DNA of 64,000 nucleotides from Paenibacillus sp. Marseille-Q4541. GTDB lineage: Bacteria; Bacillota; Bacilli; Paenibacillales; Paenibacillaceae. The first letter of the stretch is position 1; each line of letters opens with the position of its first letter. The notes beneath the pieces were generated by a model. It had not been told where the DNA came from. It made no database searches and worked only from the letters and a program-made list of their open reading frames with translations. Below, one piece after another: positions 17,525-26,712 of the stretch. The position numbers were made by a program, and so were the translations under genes. The stretch lies in contig NZ_JAGXCY010000008.1 in the NCBI RefSeq assembly GCF_018310695.1, positions 123,218 to 187,217 on the forward strand, read 5' to 3'.

Positions 17525-18979
17525 TCATTTGGATAGAATGAGACGTGCCAGCGCCATGATTCCCCGCTCCAATTCCTCCACAGATGCATAGGCAAAGGAT
17601 ATGCGGATGTGGTCTTGATCAAATCGGTCATAAATAGATCCTGGGTTTAGCAAAACTCCTTCGGCAAGAGCTTTTTTGAACAAGTTTTCTGGCCGAATCC
17701 CATGTAATAATTTCACCCAAATATAAAATCCGCCTTGAGGTACATTCCACTCCGCTGCACCATTCAAATTTCGGGATAGGATATCTAGGACCCGGTTTCT
17801 TTTGTAGATCAATGCTTTACGAACCTGGGTTAGGTGGGCTTCATGGTATCCCTCCGTAAACCAGAGCGTAGCGGCATCCTGCGCAAGGCTGCTGGCGCCA
17901 TAGTCTGTTTGCATCTTAATATCTGCCAGCCTCTGAATGACTGTCTCGGGCCCTGTAACCCAGCCAATCCGAAGACCAGGGCTGACGCTTTTGGACAAAG
18001 TGCCCATATGTAAAACATAACCTCCCGGGTCGCGGGCTTTGAGAGATAAAGGAGGTTCTTCGTCAAACCACAATTCTGCATACGCATGATCTTCCAATAT
18101 AGGTAATCCTGTATCTTCAGCGGTCTGAATTAAGGCGTTTCTCCTCTTTTCACTCATGATAGTACCGCTCGGATTTTGGAAAGTTGGAATCGTATAGAGC
18201 AAGGAAGGGCGGTATTGCCGGATATAACGCTGAAGTCCGTCAGTTCGAAGTCCTTCTTCATCCATTGGCATCCCAATCATACGGATTCCTGCAGATTGAA
18301 AGGCGTGGATCGAATACAAATAAGATGGTTTTTCTACCAGGATTGACGATTTTCTCGGCAATAACCCCATCGCAATCAGCTGCATGGCTTGTAAAGAACC
18401 AGAAACGATAAAAATGGATTCGGGAGAAGCATGAATCTGTTGTCCGGCTAAATAAGTGGAAACGGCTTGTCGTAGTTTGTAAGATCCTTGAGGTTCAAGA
18501 TAACCAAGACTGGGGGCATTTTGTGCCAGTTTCTCATAGATTTTTTGAAAGTAAGCCTGAGGGAGAAGTGCAGGAGGCAGTTCACCTGTCCCGAGGCGAA
18601 GGGAACCTTCCCGAAATTCAAATTGATTGATTTGCTGAACTTCAGGAAGGTTCGGATAATGATTTCCGCTCTCCACGTAATCTTCCCAATTGGGTAGAGT
18701 AGGGGACAAGCCGTTCCATCCGGCACGGGATACTTTGGTTCCCCCTCCATGATTACTTTCGATGAATCCTGCAGATTGCAGCTCCTCCAGCGCTGCAATG
18801 AGTGTGCTCCGATTTACTTTAAATGCGGCAGCTAGCGTACGCTGGGAAGGAAGACGCATCCCGGGTGTCCATTCTCCCTGCAAAATTTTTTGTTTGATGT
18901 ATTCTTCAATCTGAAGATAGAGCGGAACCGGTAGCAACGGGTCGGGGGCAAAACGAAGCTCGGTAACAACAGATTTCAA
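17525..18979 (-). CDS. MocR/PdxR-type regulator (GntR HTH fused to class I aminotransferase fold)
   Basis: 484 residues. An N-terminal GntR winged helix (about 16-82, PLYLQIEEYIKQ and GMRLPSQRTLAAAFKVNRSTL) is linked to a fold-type I aminotransferase domain (about 125-480). The PLP-binding Lys is Lys330 in GTLSKSVSPGLRIGW, with Asn269-Pro270 and Asp297 contacting the cofactor region. Such proteins sense PLP or amino-acid aldimines and control adjacent genes. It is divergent from a LysE-family exporter across 165 bases that carry matching repeats, so it probably regulates that exporter. Confidence 0.9.
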   Translation of the reverse strand: MKSVVTELRFAPDPLLPVPLYLQIEEYIKQKILQGEWTPGMRLPSQRTLAAAFKVNRSTLIAALEELQSAGFIESNHGGGTKVSRAGWNGLSPTLPNWEDYVESGNHYPNLPEVQQINQFEFREGSLRLGTGELPPALLPQAYFQKIYEKLAQNAPSLGYLEPQGSYKLRQAVSTYLAGQQIHASPESIFIVSGSLQAMQLIAMGLLPRKSSILVEKPSYLYSIHAFQSAGIRMIGMPMDEEGLRTDGLQRYIRQYRPSLLYTIPTFQNPSGTIMSEKRRNALIQTAEDTGLPILEDHAYAELWFDEEPPLSLKARDPGGYVLHMGTLSKSVSPGLRIGWVTGPETVIQRLADIKMQTDYGASSLAQDAATLWFTEGYHEAHLTQVRKALIYKRNRVLDILSRNLNGAAEWNVPQGGFYIWVKLLHGIRPENLFKKALAEGVLLNPGSIYDRFDQDHIRISFAYASVEELERGIMALARLILSK

Positions 18980-19023
18980 TAGGACGACATCCTTCCCACA
19001 GTTGATATGGATCGTACTATATC

Positions 19024-19060
19024 ATTTGGTTGGTATATACTTCAACCAAATGGTTGGATA
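19024..19060. promoter_or_regulatory. Candidate MocR operator between the regulator and the LysE-type gene
   Basis: ATTTGGTTG (19024-19032) and CAACCAAAT (19043-19051) form a perfect 9-base inverted repeat with a 10-base spacer. TGGTTGG also recurs directly at 19027 and 19051, each followed by ATA nearby. MocR proteins are known to bind direct and inverted repeats in such divergent spacers. Confidence 0.55.
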
Positions 19061-19144
19061 CAAGCCGTTCCTCATGAGATAGGATAAAGCATGCAAAAGA
19101 AAACGTATCGAAAATACTAGAATAGGAAGGGTCGAACATCTAAG

Positions 19145-19762
19145 ATGCAAGAAGCTATCATTCACGCCCTGATTCTCGCAGCAGGACTTATTTTACCGCT
19201 TGGGGCGCAAAATTTATTCGTTTTTAATCAGGGAGCAACTCAGAAAAATTGGGCGGGGTCTTTGCCAGCTGTTGTAACGGCAGCGTTATGTGACACGATC
19301 CTTATTGTGCTTGCGGTAGGGGGACTATCTCTCCTACTCTCTGACCAGAGCAGGGTAACTCAAGTAATATATGCCGCTGGATGTCTTTTTCTTATCTATA
19401 TGGCTTGGACGATGTGGCGGGCAGGTGGCGGTTCAAAAGGTAAACAACAAGCACTCACGGGCCGTCAGCAGATCCTTTTTGCTTTATCCGTATCGATACT
19501 CAATCCCCATGCTATTCTAGACATTCTGGGGGTCATCGGCACGAATTCTTTACAATATGAAGGAACGGAACGTACTGCTTATACTGTGGTAACGATTCTA
19601 GTATCGTGGGTGTGGTTTATTTTGCTTGCTACTGCGGGAAGAATCATGGGGAGATGGGATCAGACCGGGACCCTATCCAGATGGCTTGGCAAAGTTTCCT
19701 CCCTTACGATGGCGGGGCTTGCACTATATATGTTGTATTCGCTTGTACAAAGTTTACAGTGA
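19145..19762 (+). CDS. LysE/ArgO-family amino acid exporter
   Basis: A 205-residue membrane protein with about six hydrophobic segments. The N-terminal pattern L-I-L-P-L-G-A-Q-N-L-F-V-F-N-Q-G is characteristic of the LysE/ArgO branch, which exports basic amino acids; SxLNPHAxLD is also conserved in the middle. The inferred job is efflux of an amino acid or analogue, controlled by the divergent PLP-dependent regulator. The ATG has only a moderate ribosome site (GGAAGGG, about 15 bases upstream). Confidence 0.85.
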   Translation: MQEAIIHALILAAGLILPLGAQNLFVFNQGATQKNWAGSLPAVVTAALCDTILIVLAVGGLSLLLSDQSRVTQVIYAAGCLFLIYMAWTMWRAGGGSKGKQQALTGRQQILFALSVSILNPHAILDILGVIGTNSLQYEGTERTAYTVVTILVSWVWFILLATAGRIMGRWDQTGTLSRWLGKVSSLTMAGLALYMLYSLVQSLQ

Positions 19763-19819
19763 AGAGAAGGGATATCGGCGATAGCAAATAAGCAATAGAA
19801 CAAGAGATCAATCGAAAAA

Positions 19820-19867
19820 GAAGCTGTTCCAAGCAAATGTAAGATTTGCAGGAAACACGCTTCTTTT
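19820..19867. terminator. Bidirectional terminator between the LysE-type gene and moaA
   Basis: GAAGC / GCTTC outer stem, GTTCC / GGAA middle and a perfect GCAAAT / ATTTGC inner stem, with A residues on the left and T residues on the right, lying between convergent genes. Confidence 0.85.
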
Positions 19868-19907
19868 ATTTATTCTTATCATCTGGGCTCATGACTTGGC
19901 ATGAAAG

Positions 19908-20909
19908 TTAGCCGCCGATTTGCGACATACGCCGCACGGTCGGGGTGTGACTTTGCGCTTTCTCTTCCAGTGCCAGTGCCATTTCGTGATTCTTCGGTTT
20001 GTTACCCAGTGCTTTGAGGAACATAGCGGCCGTAGCCTCTCTATCTCCTACTACTTTACGTACGTTGTATTCGTCCGACCAGTACAAGCAAGCCTTGATA
20101 TGGCCGTCTGCGGTGAGACGTAGCCGATTGCAGTTATCACAGAAATGTTCACTTACCGGATGAATCAAACCAAAGGTGCCCTTTGCTCCCTTGAGTCTAC
20201 GATTCTCGGAAGGACCGTTTCCCCCAGGTCCTGGTGTATTTTCTACTTCCCATCCGGCTTCGTGACATGCATCAAGCACAGTGGACAGAGGGAGGTACGA
20301 TTTGCGCCAGGAATCCGTCGCATGTCCGATTGGCATATATTCAATGAAGCGGACGTGGAGCGGTGAGTGCTGCGTAAGGGCAATGAAATCTTTAATTTCA
20401 TCATCGTTAATCCCTTTCATGAGCACCACGTTCAGCTTAATTGGATCAAGTCCAGCTGCTTCAGCCGCTTCAATCCCTTTCAGTACCTTGTTCACGTCAC
20501 CCCCGCGGGTAATCATGGAGAAACGATCTGGTCGCAAGGAGTCTAGGCTGATATTAATACGGGTAAGCCCGGCATTTTTGAGCAGCTGTGCTTTTTTCTC
20601 CAGAAATACCGCATTCGTCGTGAGTGCAATATCATCGATGCCATCAATTGCAGAGATCATAGTAATTAATTGATCCAAATCTTTGCGAACCATAGGCTCG
20701 CCGCCCGTAAGTCGTACTTTTCGCAGACCCATAGGAGCAAGGACCTTAAGAATTTGGGTGATTTCTTCAAACGTCATGATATCCTCATGCGGAGCAAATT
20801 CCATTCCATCTTCCGGCATACAGTAGACACAACGCAAGTTACAGCGGTCTGTAACCGAGATTCGTATATAATCGTGAATCCGGCCAAAAGGGTCCTGCAA
20901 TAGATCCAT
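19908..20909 (-). CDS. moaA: GTP 3',8-cyclase (molybdenum cofactor biosynthesis)
   Basis: A 333-residue radical SAM enzyme that starts molybdopterin synthesis by converting GTP to 3',8-cyclo-GTP with MoaC as partner. The N-terminal cluster motif is Cys23-x3-Cys27-x2-Cys30 (CNLRCVYC), the second cluster cysteines are in [20 protein letters not shown], and the protein ends in the required Gly-Gly. The internal ATG at 20909 (GGGGTGG seven bases upstream) is preferred to the one five codons earlier. No other molybdenum cofactor genes are in the window, so moaA is separated from its pathway partners here. Confidence 0.93.
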   Translation of the reverse strand: MDLLQDPFGRIHDYIRISVTDRCNLRCVYCMPEDGMEFAPHEDIMTFEEITQILKVLAPMGLRKVRLTGGEPMVRKDLDQLITMISAIDGIDDIALTTNAVFLEKKAQLLKNAGLTRINISLDSLRPDRFSMITRGGDVNKVLKGIEAAEAAGLDPIKLNVVLMKGINDDEIKDFIALTQHSPLHVRFIEYMPIGHATDSWRKSYLPLSTVLDACHEAGWEVENTPGPGGNGPSENRRLKGAKGTFGLIHPVSEHFCDNCNRLRLTADGHIKACLYWSDEYNVRKVVGDREATAAMFLKALGNKPKNHEMALALEEKAQSHTPTVRRMSQIGG

Positions 20910-21148
20910 CCAGATCCACCCCATTTCTCTATATTTCTATGAAAATGAAAAATCCTGAAAAAGACTTGATAATAACATAGCATACATTCCCCATAGATTT
21001 ATAGATAATCCCCGTTTTTCACGATAAAAGTGCCCCTAAAAGGAGCCACACACTGTACGTAGTTTCACAGTAAAGGAGAAAGAGGGTGGAATATCATGTG
21101 GTAGAACGATAGCTCACTTGTCCCCCCAGACACAGTGAAAACAGACAC

Positions 21149-21189
21149 AAAAGGGCTCCTCCACATGGTTATGCGGAGGAGCCCTTTTT
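21149..21189 (-). terminator. Intrinsic terminator after the PfkB-family kinase gene
   Basis: A stem of about 16 bases (AAGGGCTCCTCC arm against GGAGGAGCCCTT) with T residues on both strands. It lies between the kinase end and the moaA promoter region. The 20910-21148 spacer shows no other assignable feature. Confidence 0.85.
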
Positions 21190-21231
21190 ATGATTCTTTC
21201 TCAACAAAACCAATGCAAGCTCAGTTGGGTG

Positions 21232-22167
21232 CTACATTTGCTTAACCGTAATTTGCTGTTCCAACCTCGCTACATCTTCCGGCAACAAGAAGCCTGCCAT
21301 CGGATGAAGGGCAGCCGAGGTTCCGCAAGCAGCTCCTCGCCGGAGGATCAATGGAATATCATCCGGGTTCTCCAGTGCTGCTGCAGTCATGCCTGCTACC
21401 ATGGCATCTCCGCTGCCGAGCGGACTTACAATCGGAATGGAAGGGATCTGTACGCGGTACAAGGTGTCAGCGGTCGCAGCTACGGCACCGTCTGCTCCGA
21501 GGGAGATGACGGCGAGCTTCGCACCGGCCCTCACCAGCTTTGTTGCGGCGATCCCGGCTGTATCCGGACTGAGCGCCGTTACCCCTGCAAAAAGGGCCGC
21601 TTCATCTGCGTTTGGCTTCACTAGATCCGGTCCGCCTTGCAGCCCTTCCGAGAGCGCCTCACCGCTTGCGTCGAGAGCGGTGCGGGCACCTTGCGCCTTC
21701 GCTAGAGCGATCAGCTCAGCGTACAGCCCAGCCGGGCAGCCCGGCGGGAGGCTGCCTGAGAACACGACCCAGGCGGAGCTTCGCGCCAGGGTCATGACTT
21801 TGCGGCGCAACGCCGCAAGCTCATCACGGGTGACCGAAGGTCCCGCCTCGATGAGCTCGGTCTGGGTGCTGGGGCTAGGACCCAGCACCGTGATGGCTAG
21901 CCGCGTCTCACCATGCGCGGCTTCCACAAAGTCGGCTGCGATGCCTTCGGTACGCAGCCCGTCCAGCACTTGCCGGCCGGTGTGTCCGGCAACCAAACCG
22001 GTAGCGCCTACAGGGGCCCCGAGTAGGCGTAAGACCCGGGCGGCATTAATGCCTTTGCCGCCCGGCACGGTGACCGCACCTAGGAGGCGGTGCACCTGAT
22101 CCAGCTGAAAATCGGGTACGGTATACACCTTATCTAGAGCAGCGTTTAAGGTAACGGTGGTAATCAT
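21232..22167 (-). CDS. PfkB-family sugar-phosphate kinase (1-phosphofructokinase / tagatose-6-phosphate kinase type)
   Basis: A 311-residue ribokinase-fold kinase. Both PfkB signatures are present: GGKGINAARVL near residue 38 and PLGSGDAMVAGMTAA near the C-terminus with the catalytic Asp in GSGD. The N-terminus MITTVTLNAALDKVY is that of the FruK/LacC branch, which phosphorylates fructose-1-phosphate or tagatose-6-phosphate. No PTS permease or fru regulator is adjacent, so the substrate stays open. The start at 22167 fits the family; its ribosome site AAGGGG is about 13 bases away. The gene is strikingly GC-rich, with 44 of 60 bases G or C at 21721-21780. Confidence 0.85.
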   Translation of the reverse strand: MITTVTLNAALDKVYTVPDFQLDQVHRLLGAVTVPGGKGINAARVLRLLGAPVGATGLVAGHTGRQVLDGLRTEGIAADFVEAAHGETRLAITVLGPSPSTQTELIEAGPSVTRDELAALRRKVMTLARSSAWVVFSGSLPPGCPAGLYAELIALAKAQGARTALDASGEALSEGLQGGPDLVKPNADEAALFAGVTALSPDTAGIAATKLVRAGAKLAVISLGADGAVAATADTLYRVQIPSIPIVSPLGSGDAMVAGMTAAALENPDDIPLILRRGAACGTSAALHPMAGFLLPEDVARLEQQITVKQM

Positions 22168-22255
22168 CCGATATCGACAACCCCTTAATGGATAGTATCC
22201 TTTTATCATACAGTATGTCATATCGATGCCGCCATGTGTTCATTCCATGAATAGA

Positions 22256-22303
22256 AAAGAGCACGGAAGGTAGCTGGGATGCAGCTATTCCTCCGTGCTC
22301 TTT
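22256..22303 (-). terminator. Intrinsic terminator after the RND efflux gene
   Basis: Perfect 12-base stem AAAGAGCACGGA / TCCGTGCTCTTT with an inner AGCTG / CAGCT stem. On the minus strand it follows the RND gene stop at 22338. Confidence 0.85.
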
Positions 22304-22337
22304 GATTTACGATTGTGAATTCTCTAAGTGAAGGTCT

Positions 22338-25300
22338 TTAGTCTTCAATCTGTTTCTTTTTAAACTTCATCAAGAATTCGTACACAATCGGTACGATAAC
22401 GAGCGTGAGCAGTGTAGAACTGATCAAGCCCCCAATTACGGTAACGCCAAGTCCTTTGGAAATAATACCTGCACTGTTTTCCCATCCAAATACAAGTGGG
22501 AGCAGGGCGCCAATGGTCGCTAGGGCTGTCATCAGAATTGGACGTAGACGGGTCGAACCGGCTTCAAGCAAGGCATCTCGGGTAGACATACCCTCTTTTT
22601 CTTTGTGAATAACCCGGTCGATTAGAACGATTGCGTTCGTGACGACGATACCGATCAACATGAGCGCACCCATCAGAGAGGATACGTTCAAGGTTTCTCC
22701 TGTAATAAGCAAGCCGATTAGTGCACCGATAACGGTAAACGGCAAGGAGAATAGGATTGCAAACGGAGCAAGTCCGCCGCCAAACGTTACAACGAGTACG
22801 AAGTAAACGATCGCGATCGCTGCCAGCATGGCAAGGCCGAGCTGAGTGAAGGTTTCATTGATTTGTTCGGTTACTCCACCAAATTCAACATGAACACCTT
22901 CTGGTAATTCCATATCCTTGACTGCGTTTTCGATTTTGGTAGAGGCTGAGCCTACATCGGAAGACAGGATGTTTGCAGTTACTTGTACTACCATTTCACT
23001 GTCGATCCGCATAATGGAATCAGGGGAAGTCCCTTCTTCTACTTTAGCAACGTCTCCAATTGGAACTTCGATACCAAGCGGTGAAGTCACTGTTTCTTTT
23101 TCAATTTCTTCAATGCTTCCATATTCTTTGCTGTCCGTTTCAATGTACACATTGTAGGACTTACCTTCTACTTCAACTTCGGTCAGAACAGGGCGTTCAC
23201 GTTCTGGACTGAGGGCCATTGCGAGTTGCCCAGCAGTAAGTCCCAGGGAACTTAACTTCTCTTGATCGGCTACGAGTGTGTACTGATCGTACCCTTCAGC
23301 CAGAGAAGATTCTGCATCTTCGAAGTTTTCTGTATCTTTTTGTATGACTTCCAGAACGTCGTCAGCGACAGGTTTAATCTGTTCCAGATTATTACCAAAG
23401 ACACTAACGGTCAGGGTGCTGCCACCCATTGCTCCGGCTGCCATATCCATAGTCGCCCATTCGCCTTCAGGAACACGTTCTTGCAGTCCGGCGAGAATGG
23501 CTTCACTTTCTTTACCAATATCAGCGCCTTCTTCAAAGATAATATAGAAGAGACCGGAGTTCGATGAACCCATACTCATAGGGTTACCGCCACCAACCGA
23601 GTATTGCATACTCTCAACGCCGTTTGAATCAAGAATAAATTTCTCAACGCTAAGCGTACGATCTTCAACGGTTTCTTGTGTTGCTCCCGGTTCAGGGCTG
23701 TAAGTAACCAGCGTGTAGTTTGTTCCTTGCGCTGGCAAGAAACTTATACCTATAAAGCGGGTTAGGAACAAACTGCCGACAAGGATAATTACCGCTGCAC
23801 CCACGGTAATGAGTTTGTGATTAAGTGTCCATTTCAAAATTTTAGTATAGCCATTTGATAGTCGGCTTGGTTTTTCTTCATGATTCTTTTTGTTTTTCAG
23901 TCCGCCTCTAAAGAGGGAATGAGCCATGGCAGGTACAATGGTTATCGCTACAACCAGGGAAGCGAGCAATGCGAATACCATCGTCAGTGCGAACGGCATA
24001 AACAATTCACCAACCATACCACTAACGAGTGCAAGTGGAAGGAAAACGGCAATGGTAACAATCGTTGAGGACATAATCGGTACAAACATTTCGCGTGTAG
24101 CGGCACCGATCAGTTCTCTGCCTTTGAGCTTCTCTCCTGAAAGAGAGAGACGCCTGTATATATTCTCAATAACAACAATGGAGTCATCGACTACCCGCCC
24201 GATTGCAACGGTCATGGCGCCTAGTGTCATCACGTTGAGCGTTATATCCATTTGGTGCAGTACCGTAATTGCAATCAGTAGGGAGAGTGGAATCGAAATA
24301 ACGGAAATAATCGTTGATCTCCAGTCCCGCAAGAAGAGCAAAATGATGAGTACTGCGAAAAGTGCACCAAACATAGCTTTGGACAGCATCGTATGAACAG
24401 AATCTTCAATCGGTTGACCCTGATCAAGCAAAATATCTAGATTGATATGGTCATATAGACCTTCCAAATCAGCTGCTGCATCTTTCACTCCATTCACGAC
24501 ATCAACCGTGTTGGCATCGTTCGCTTTTACAATGGAGAAACCAATAGATTCAGCGCCGTTGGTGCGAGAGATGGATTCCGCTTTACCAATAACTTCAATT
24601 TTAGCGATATCATCAAGTTTTACGGTAGGAATGCCTGTCATTTGTGCTCCGGCACCAGCGCCAGGCATCGTTGCAGAGCCAGTACCCTGATTTTCGCCTG
24701 CGCCTCCCGGAGTTGCACCTGTATCTGGAGAAGTACCTGCGCCTTGACCAGATCCGGATGGGATGACAGGAATCTCAAGGTTCTTCAGATCATCTACGTT
24801 AATAATATTGCCATCCACAACAACGGCTTTTTCCGTATCTTCCATTGTGAATAGTCCAAGTGGAACACGAAGGGAAGAAGCTTGAACAATATTTTTAACT
24901 GTTTCTTCTGTTAATCCAAGTTCATCCATTTTCTTCTGATCAAATTTCAGGGCGACTTCTCTTGTATATTGACCTGAAACTTGAACGGAAGCAACACCTT
25001 CCACATCTTCAAAAGCAGGGGCAATTTCGTTCTCTGCAAGACGAGTCAGTTCTTCAAGCGTTTCTCCATTTTTCCCTGACAAGCTCATAGAAGCTACCGG
25101 GAAGGAGTTCATACTAAATTTGGAGATCGTTGGTTTCTGAGCATCTTCTGGAAGCGGTACATCGTTCAGTACTTCACGTACCGCAGCTGTCGCATTATCC
25201 AGATTCGTACCATAATCAAATTCAATCATGACCGAGGAGACATTCTCCATCGACGTAGAAGTAATGCTCTTAATACCTTCTACATTACGAAGCGTTTCCT

Positions 25301-25505
25301 CCAGGGGCTTAGTGACTTCCTCAACGACACCTTCTGGGGCAGCACCCGGGTATACAGCAGTGACGTTCAGAAACGGAACGTTGATATCTGGGATCGTTTC
25401 TTGCTTCATGGTCAAACCGCTGTACAGTCCGGTGAAGGTCAAGATGATGGTCAGGATCCAGATCGCCAATTTGTTTCGAAGTGAGAAATTAATTATTCCT
25501 TTCAT
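22338..25505 (-). CDS. RND-family efflux pump (SwrC/AcrB-like)
   Basis: A 1055-residue inner-membrane transporter of the HAE-type RND family. One N-terminal helix, a large extracytoplasmic domain (about 35-330), helices 2-6 including the conserved GxxxDxxIVxxEN region (VGRVVDDSIVVIENIYRR), a second large loop, and helices 8-12 ending MKFKKKQIED. It resembles B. subtilis SwrC (YerP), which exports surfactin and other amphiphiles by proton motive force. A low-complexity Gly/Ala/Thr/Pro insert sits at about residues 243-290 in the first loop. It lies 66 bases downstream of a TetR gene like YerO. No membrane fusion or outer membrane partner is present, as expected in Gram-positives. Confidence 0.92.
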   Translation of the reverse strand: MKGIINFSLRNKLAIWILTIILTFTGLYSGLTMKQETIPDINVPFLNVTAVYPGAAPEGVVEEVTKPLEETLRNVEGIKSITSTSMENVSSVMIEFDYGTNLDNATAAVREVLNDVPLPEDAQKPTISKFSMNSFPVASMSLSGKNGETLEELTRLAENEIAPAFEDVEGVASVQVSGQYTREVALKFDQKKMDELGLTEETVKNIVQASSLRVPLGLFTMEDTEKAVVVDGNIINVDDLKNLEIPVIPSGSGQGAGTSPDTGATPGGAGENQGTGSATMPGAGAGAQMTGIPTVKLDDIAKIEVIGKAESISRTNGAESIGFSIVKANDANTVDVVNGVKDAAADLEGLYDHINLDILLDQGQPIEDSVHTMLSKAMFGALFAVLIILLFLRDWRSTIISVISIPLSLLIAITVLHQMDITLNVMTLGAMTVAIGRVVDDSIVVIENIYRRLSLSGEKLKGRELIGAATREMFVPIMSSTIVTIAVFLPLALVSGMVGELFMPFALTMVFALLASLVVAITIVPAMAHSLFRGGLKNKKNHEEKPSRLSNGYTKILKWTLNHKLITVGAAVIILVGSLFLTRFIGISFLPAQGTNYTLVTYSPEPGATQETVEDRTLSVEKFILDSNGVESMQYSVGGGNPMSMGSSNSGLFYIIFEEGADIGKESEAILAGLQERVPEGEWATMDMAAGAMGGSTLTVSVFGNNLEQIKPVADDVLEVIQKDTENFEDAESSLAEGYDQYTLVADQEKLSSLGLTAGQLAMALSPERERPVLTEVEVEGKSYNVYIETDSKEYGSIEEIEKETVTSPLGIEVPIGDVAKVEEGTSPDSIMRIDSEMVVQVTANILSSDVGSASTKIENAVKDMELPEGVHVEFGGVTEQINETFTQLGLAMLAAIAIVYFVLVVTFGGGLAPFAILFSLPFTVIGALIGLLITGETLNVSSLMGALMLIGIVVTNAIVLIDRVIHKEKEGMSTRDALLEAGSTRLRPILMTALATIGALLPLVFGWENSAGIISKGLGVTVIGGLISSTLLTLVIVPIVYEFLMKFKKKQIED

Positions 25506-25571
25506 CCGTAGGTTTCTTCTCCTCTCTCTTTCACAACAATAATAAAAATATAATTAGGGGATGACGCATGT

Positions 25572-26486
25572 TTATTCGCGCCAGGATAAATAAGTTTCAA
25601 ACAAATGGCTTAGTTGTCCCACCTGTTCTTCAGTACCCGGCACAGCACTTAAATTGCTGAGCATACCGGTTAGAATTACGCGGCGAGGATTGATTTCGGT
25701 AAGCTCATGTTCCATTACGAGAATGGACTCGAGCGCTTCAGTGCGTACGCGGTCAGATAATTCCGTATTTTCTTCTATTCGCTGACGCATTTCTTTCAGT
25801 AGAAGAAACGGATGTTTTTTAGATGGACCTTTCGGTATTCCCTCTTCCATCCAGGTAAGCCAAAGCTTTTGCGGAATAAAAGGTTCCCGTTCAAGACGTA
25901 ATTTAGCTTCGGCTAAATCATCAAGTGTTTCTACGAGGTACTCTGCCATTCGCTCGATCCGCATGGGTAGAATTTCTGAGACGATAATCCTTATGTAGGC
26001 ACCCATCATGCTGTGTACTTGAAGCGCCAAATCAAGGGTATAGGGGTGAATTTCTGGTCCATACACATCAATCATCTTCTGATTAAACTGTTTCATGGTG
26101 AGGGCGAGCATACCTTCAGGGCAATTTTCCATCGTTAGGCCACTGTTACCTTGACTGATCGCATCTTGAAGTTGTGCAAGAAAAAACTCTTTTAGTTCAA
26201 GGAAATTTTCCAGCAGAATTTTAAACTGCTTGCGCAGTTTATCTTTAGGTGATAACTCCTGCTCGCTTTCCACAAGCACAATTTTGTCATAAATGGAATG
26301 GATACAGTAATTGATCACGCTGCGCTGCAGCTCTTCTTTGGATTTAAAATGAAGATAAAGGCTGCCTTTGGATATGCCACAGACTTCAGCAATTTCTTGC
26401 ATTGATGTTGCGGAAGTTCCTTTCGTAGAAAACAGTCCTAATGCGGTCACTAAAATATGCTTTTTTTTATCCGTGATTGAGTTCAT
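25572..26486 (-). CDS. TetR/AcrR regulator of the RND pump (YerO-like)
   Basis: 304 residues, longer than the usual 190-220 for TetR proteins but similar to B. subtilis YerO, the neighbour of swrC. An N-terminal TetR helix-turn-helix is clear (about 9-55, TSMQEIAEVCGISKGSLYLHFKSKEEL); the C-terminal part is an extended helical ligand domain with no recognised subfamily. It is the first gene of a two-gene operon with the pump and probably represses it until an amphiphile binds. A palindrome over the predicted transcription start supports autoregulation. Confidence 0.88.
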   Translation of the reverse strand: MNSITDKKKHILVTALGLFSTKGTSATSMQEIAEVCGISKGSLYLHFKSKEELQRSVINYCIHSIYDKIVLVESEQELSPKDKLRKQFKILLENFLELKEFFLAQLQDAISQGNSGLTMENCPEGMLALTMKQFNQKMIDVYGPEIHPYTLDLALQVHSMMGAYIRIIVSEILPMRIERMAEYLVETLDDLAEAKLRLEREPFIPQKLWLTWMEEGIPKGPSKKHPFLLLKEMRQRIEENTELSDRVRTEALESILVMEHELTEINPRRVILTGMLSNLSAVPGTEEQVGQLSHLFETYLSWRE

Positions 26487-26528
26487 TAATAGACGTCACC
26501 CCTTTCCAGAACTCCACGGTTCTCATTT

Positions 26529-26577
26529 TGACTTATAAGTCACATAAAATTATAACGTAAAAAAGAGGTGGATACAA
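26529..26577 (-). promoter_or_regulatory. Promoter and palindromic operator of the TetR-RND operon
   Basis: On the minus strand TATAAT lies at 26554-26549, with a weak TTGTAT at 26577-26572 (17-base spacing). The perfect 14-base palindrome TGACTTATAAGTCA occupies 26529-26542, over the expected start of transcription, a typical position for a TetR repressor site. Confidence 0.6.
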
Positions 26578-26633
26578 CTTTACGCGGAGCTGTAAGGGAG
26601 TGGGAAAATAGGGGGGATTGAGTGCATTACAAA

Positions 26634-26685
26634 AAGAAAAGCCAAATGTAAAATCAGCGCAAGCTTCTTTTTACTTTGGCTTCTA
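26634..26685 (-). terminator. Terminator of the SMR operon
   Basis: AAAGCCAAA...GTAAA pairs with TTTAC...TTTGGCTT around a loop of about 15 bases; on the minus strand it is followed by TTTTCTTTTT. Confidence 0.75.
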
Positions 26686-26712
26686 ATATATGCCTATCTA
26701 CTATACGAACAG

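Noticed and set aside
20910..21148. Molybdenum cofactor riboswitch upstream of moaA
   Set aside because: No conserved Moco RNA motif could be found in the spacer; only weak local hairpins are present.
21389..22099. Long open frame on the plus strand inside the PfkB gene
   Set aside because: High GC content suppresses stop codons in all frames; the composition (Ser, Pro, Arg-rich) is that of an antisense shadow, and the kinase motifs are on the other strand.
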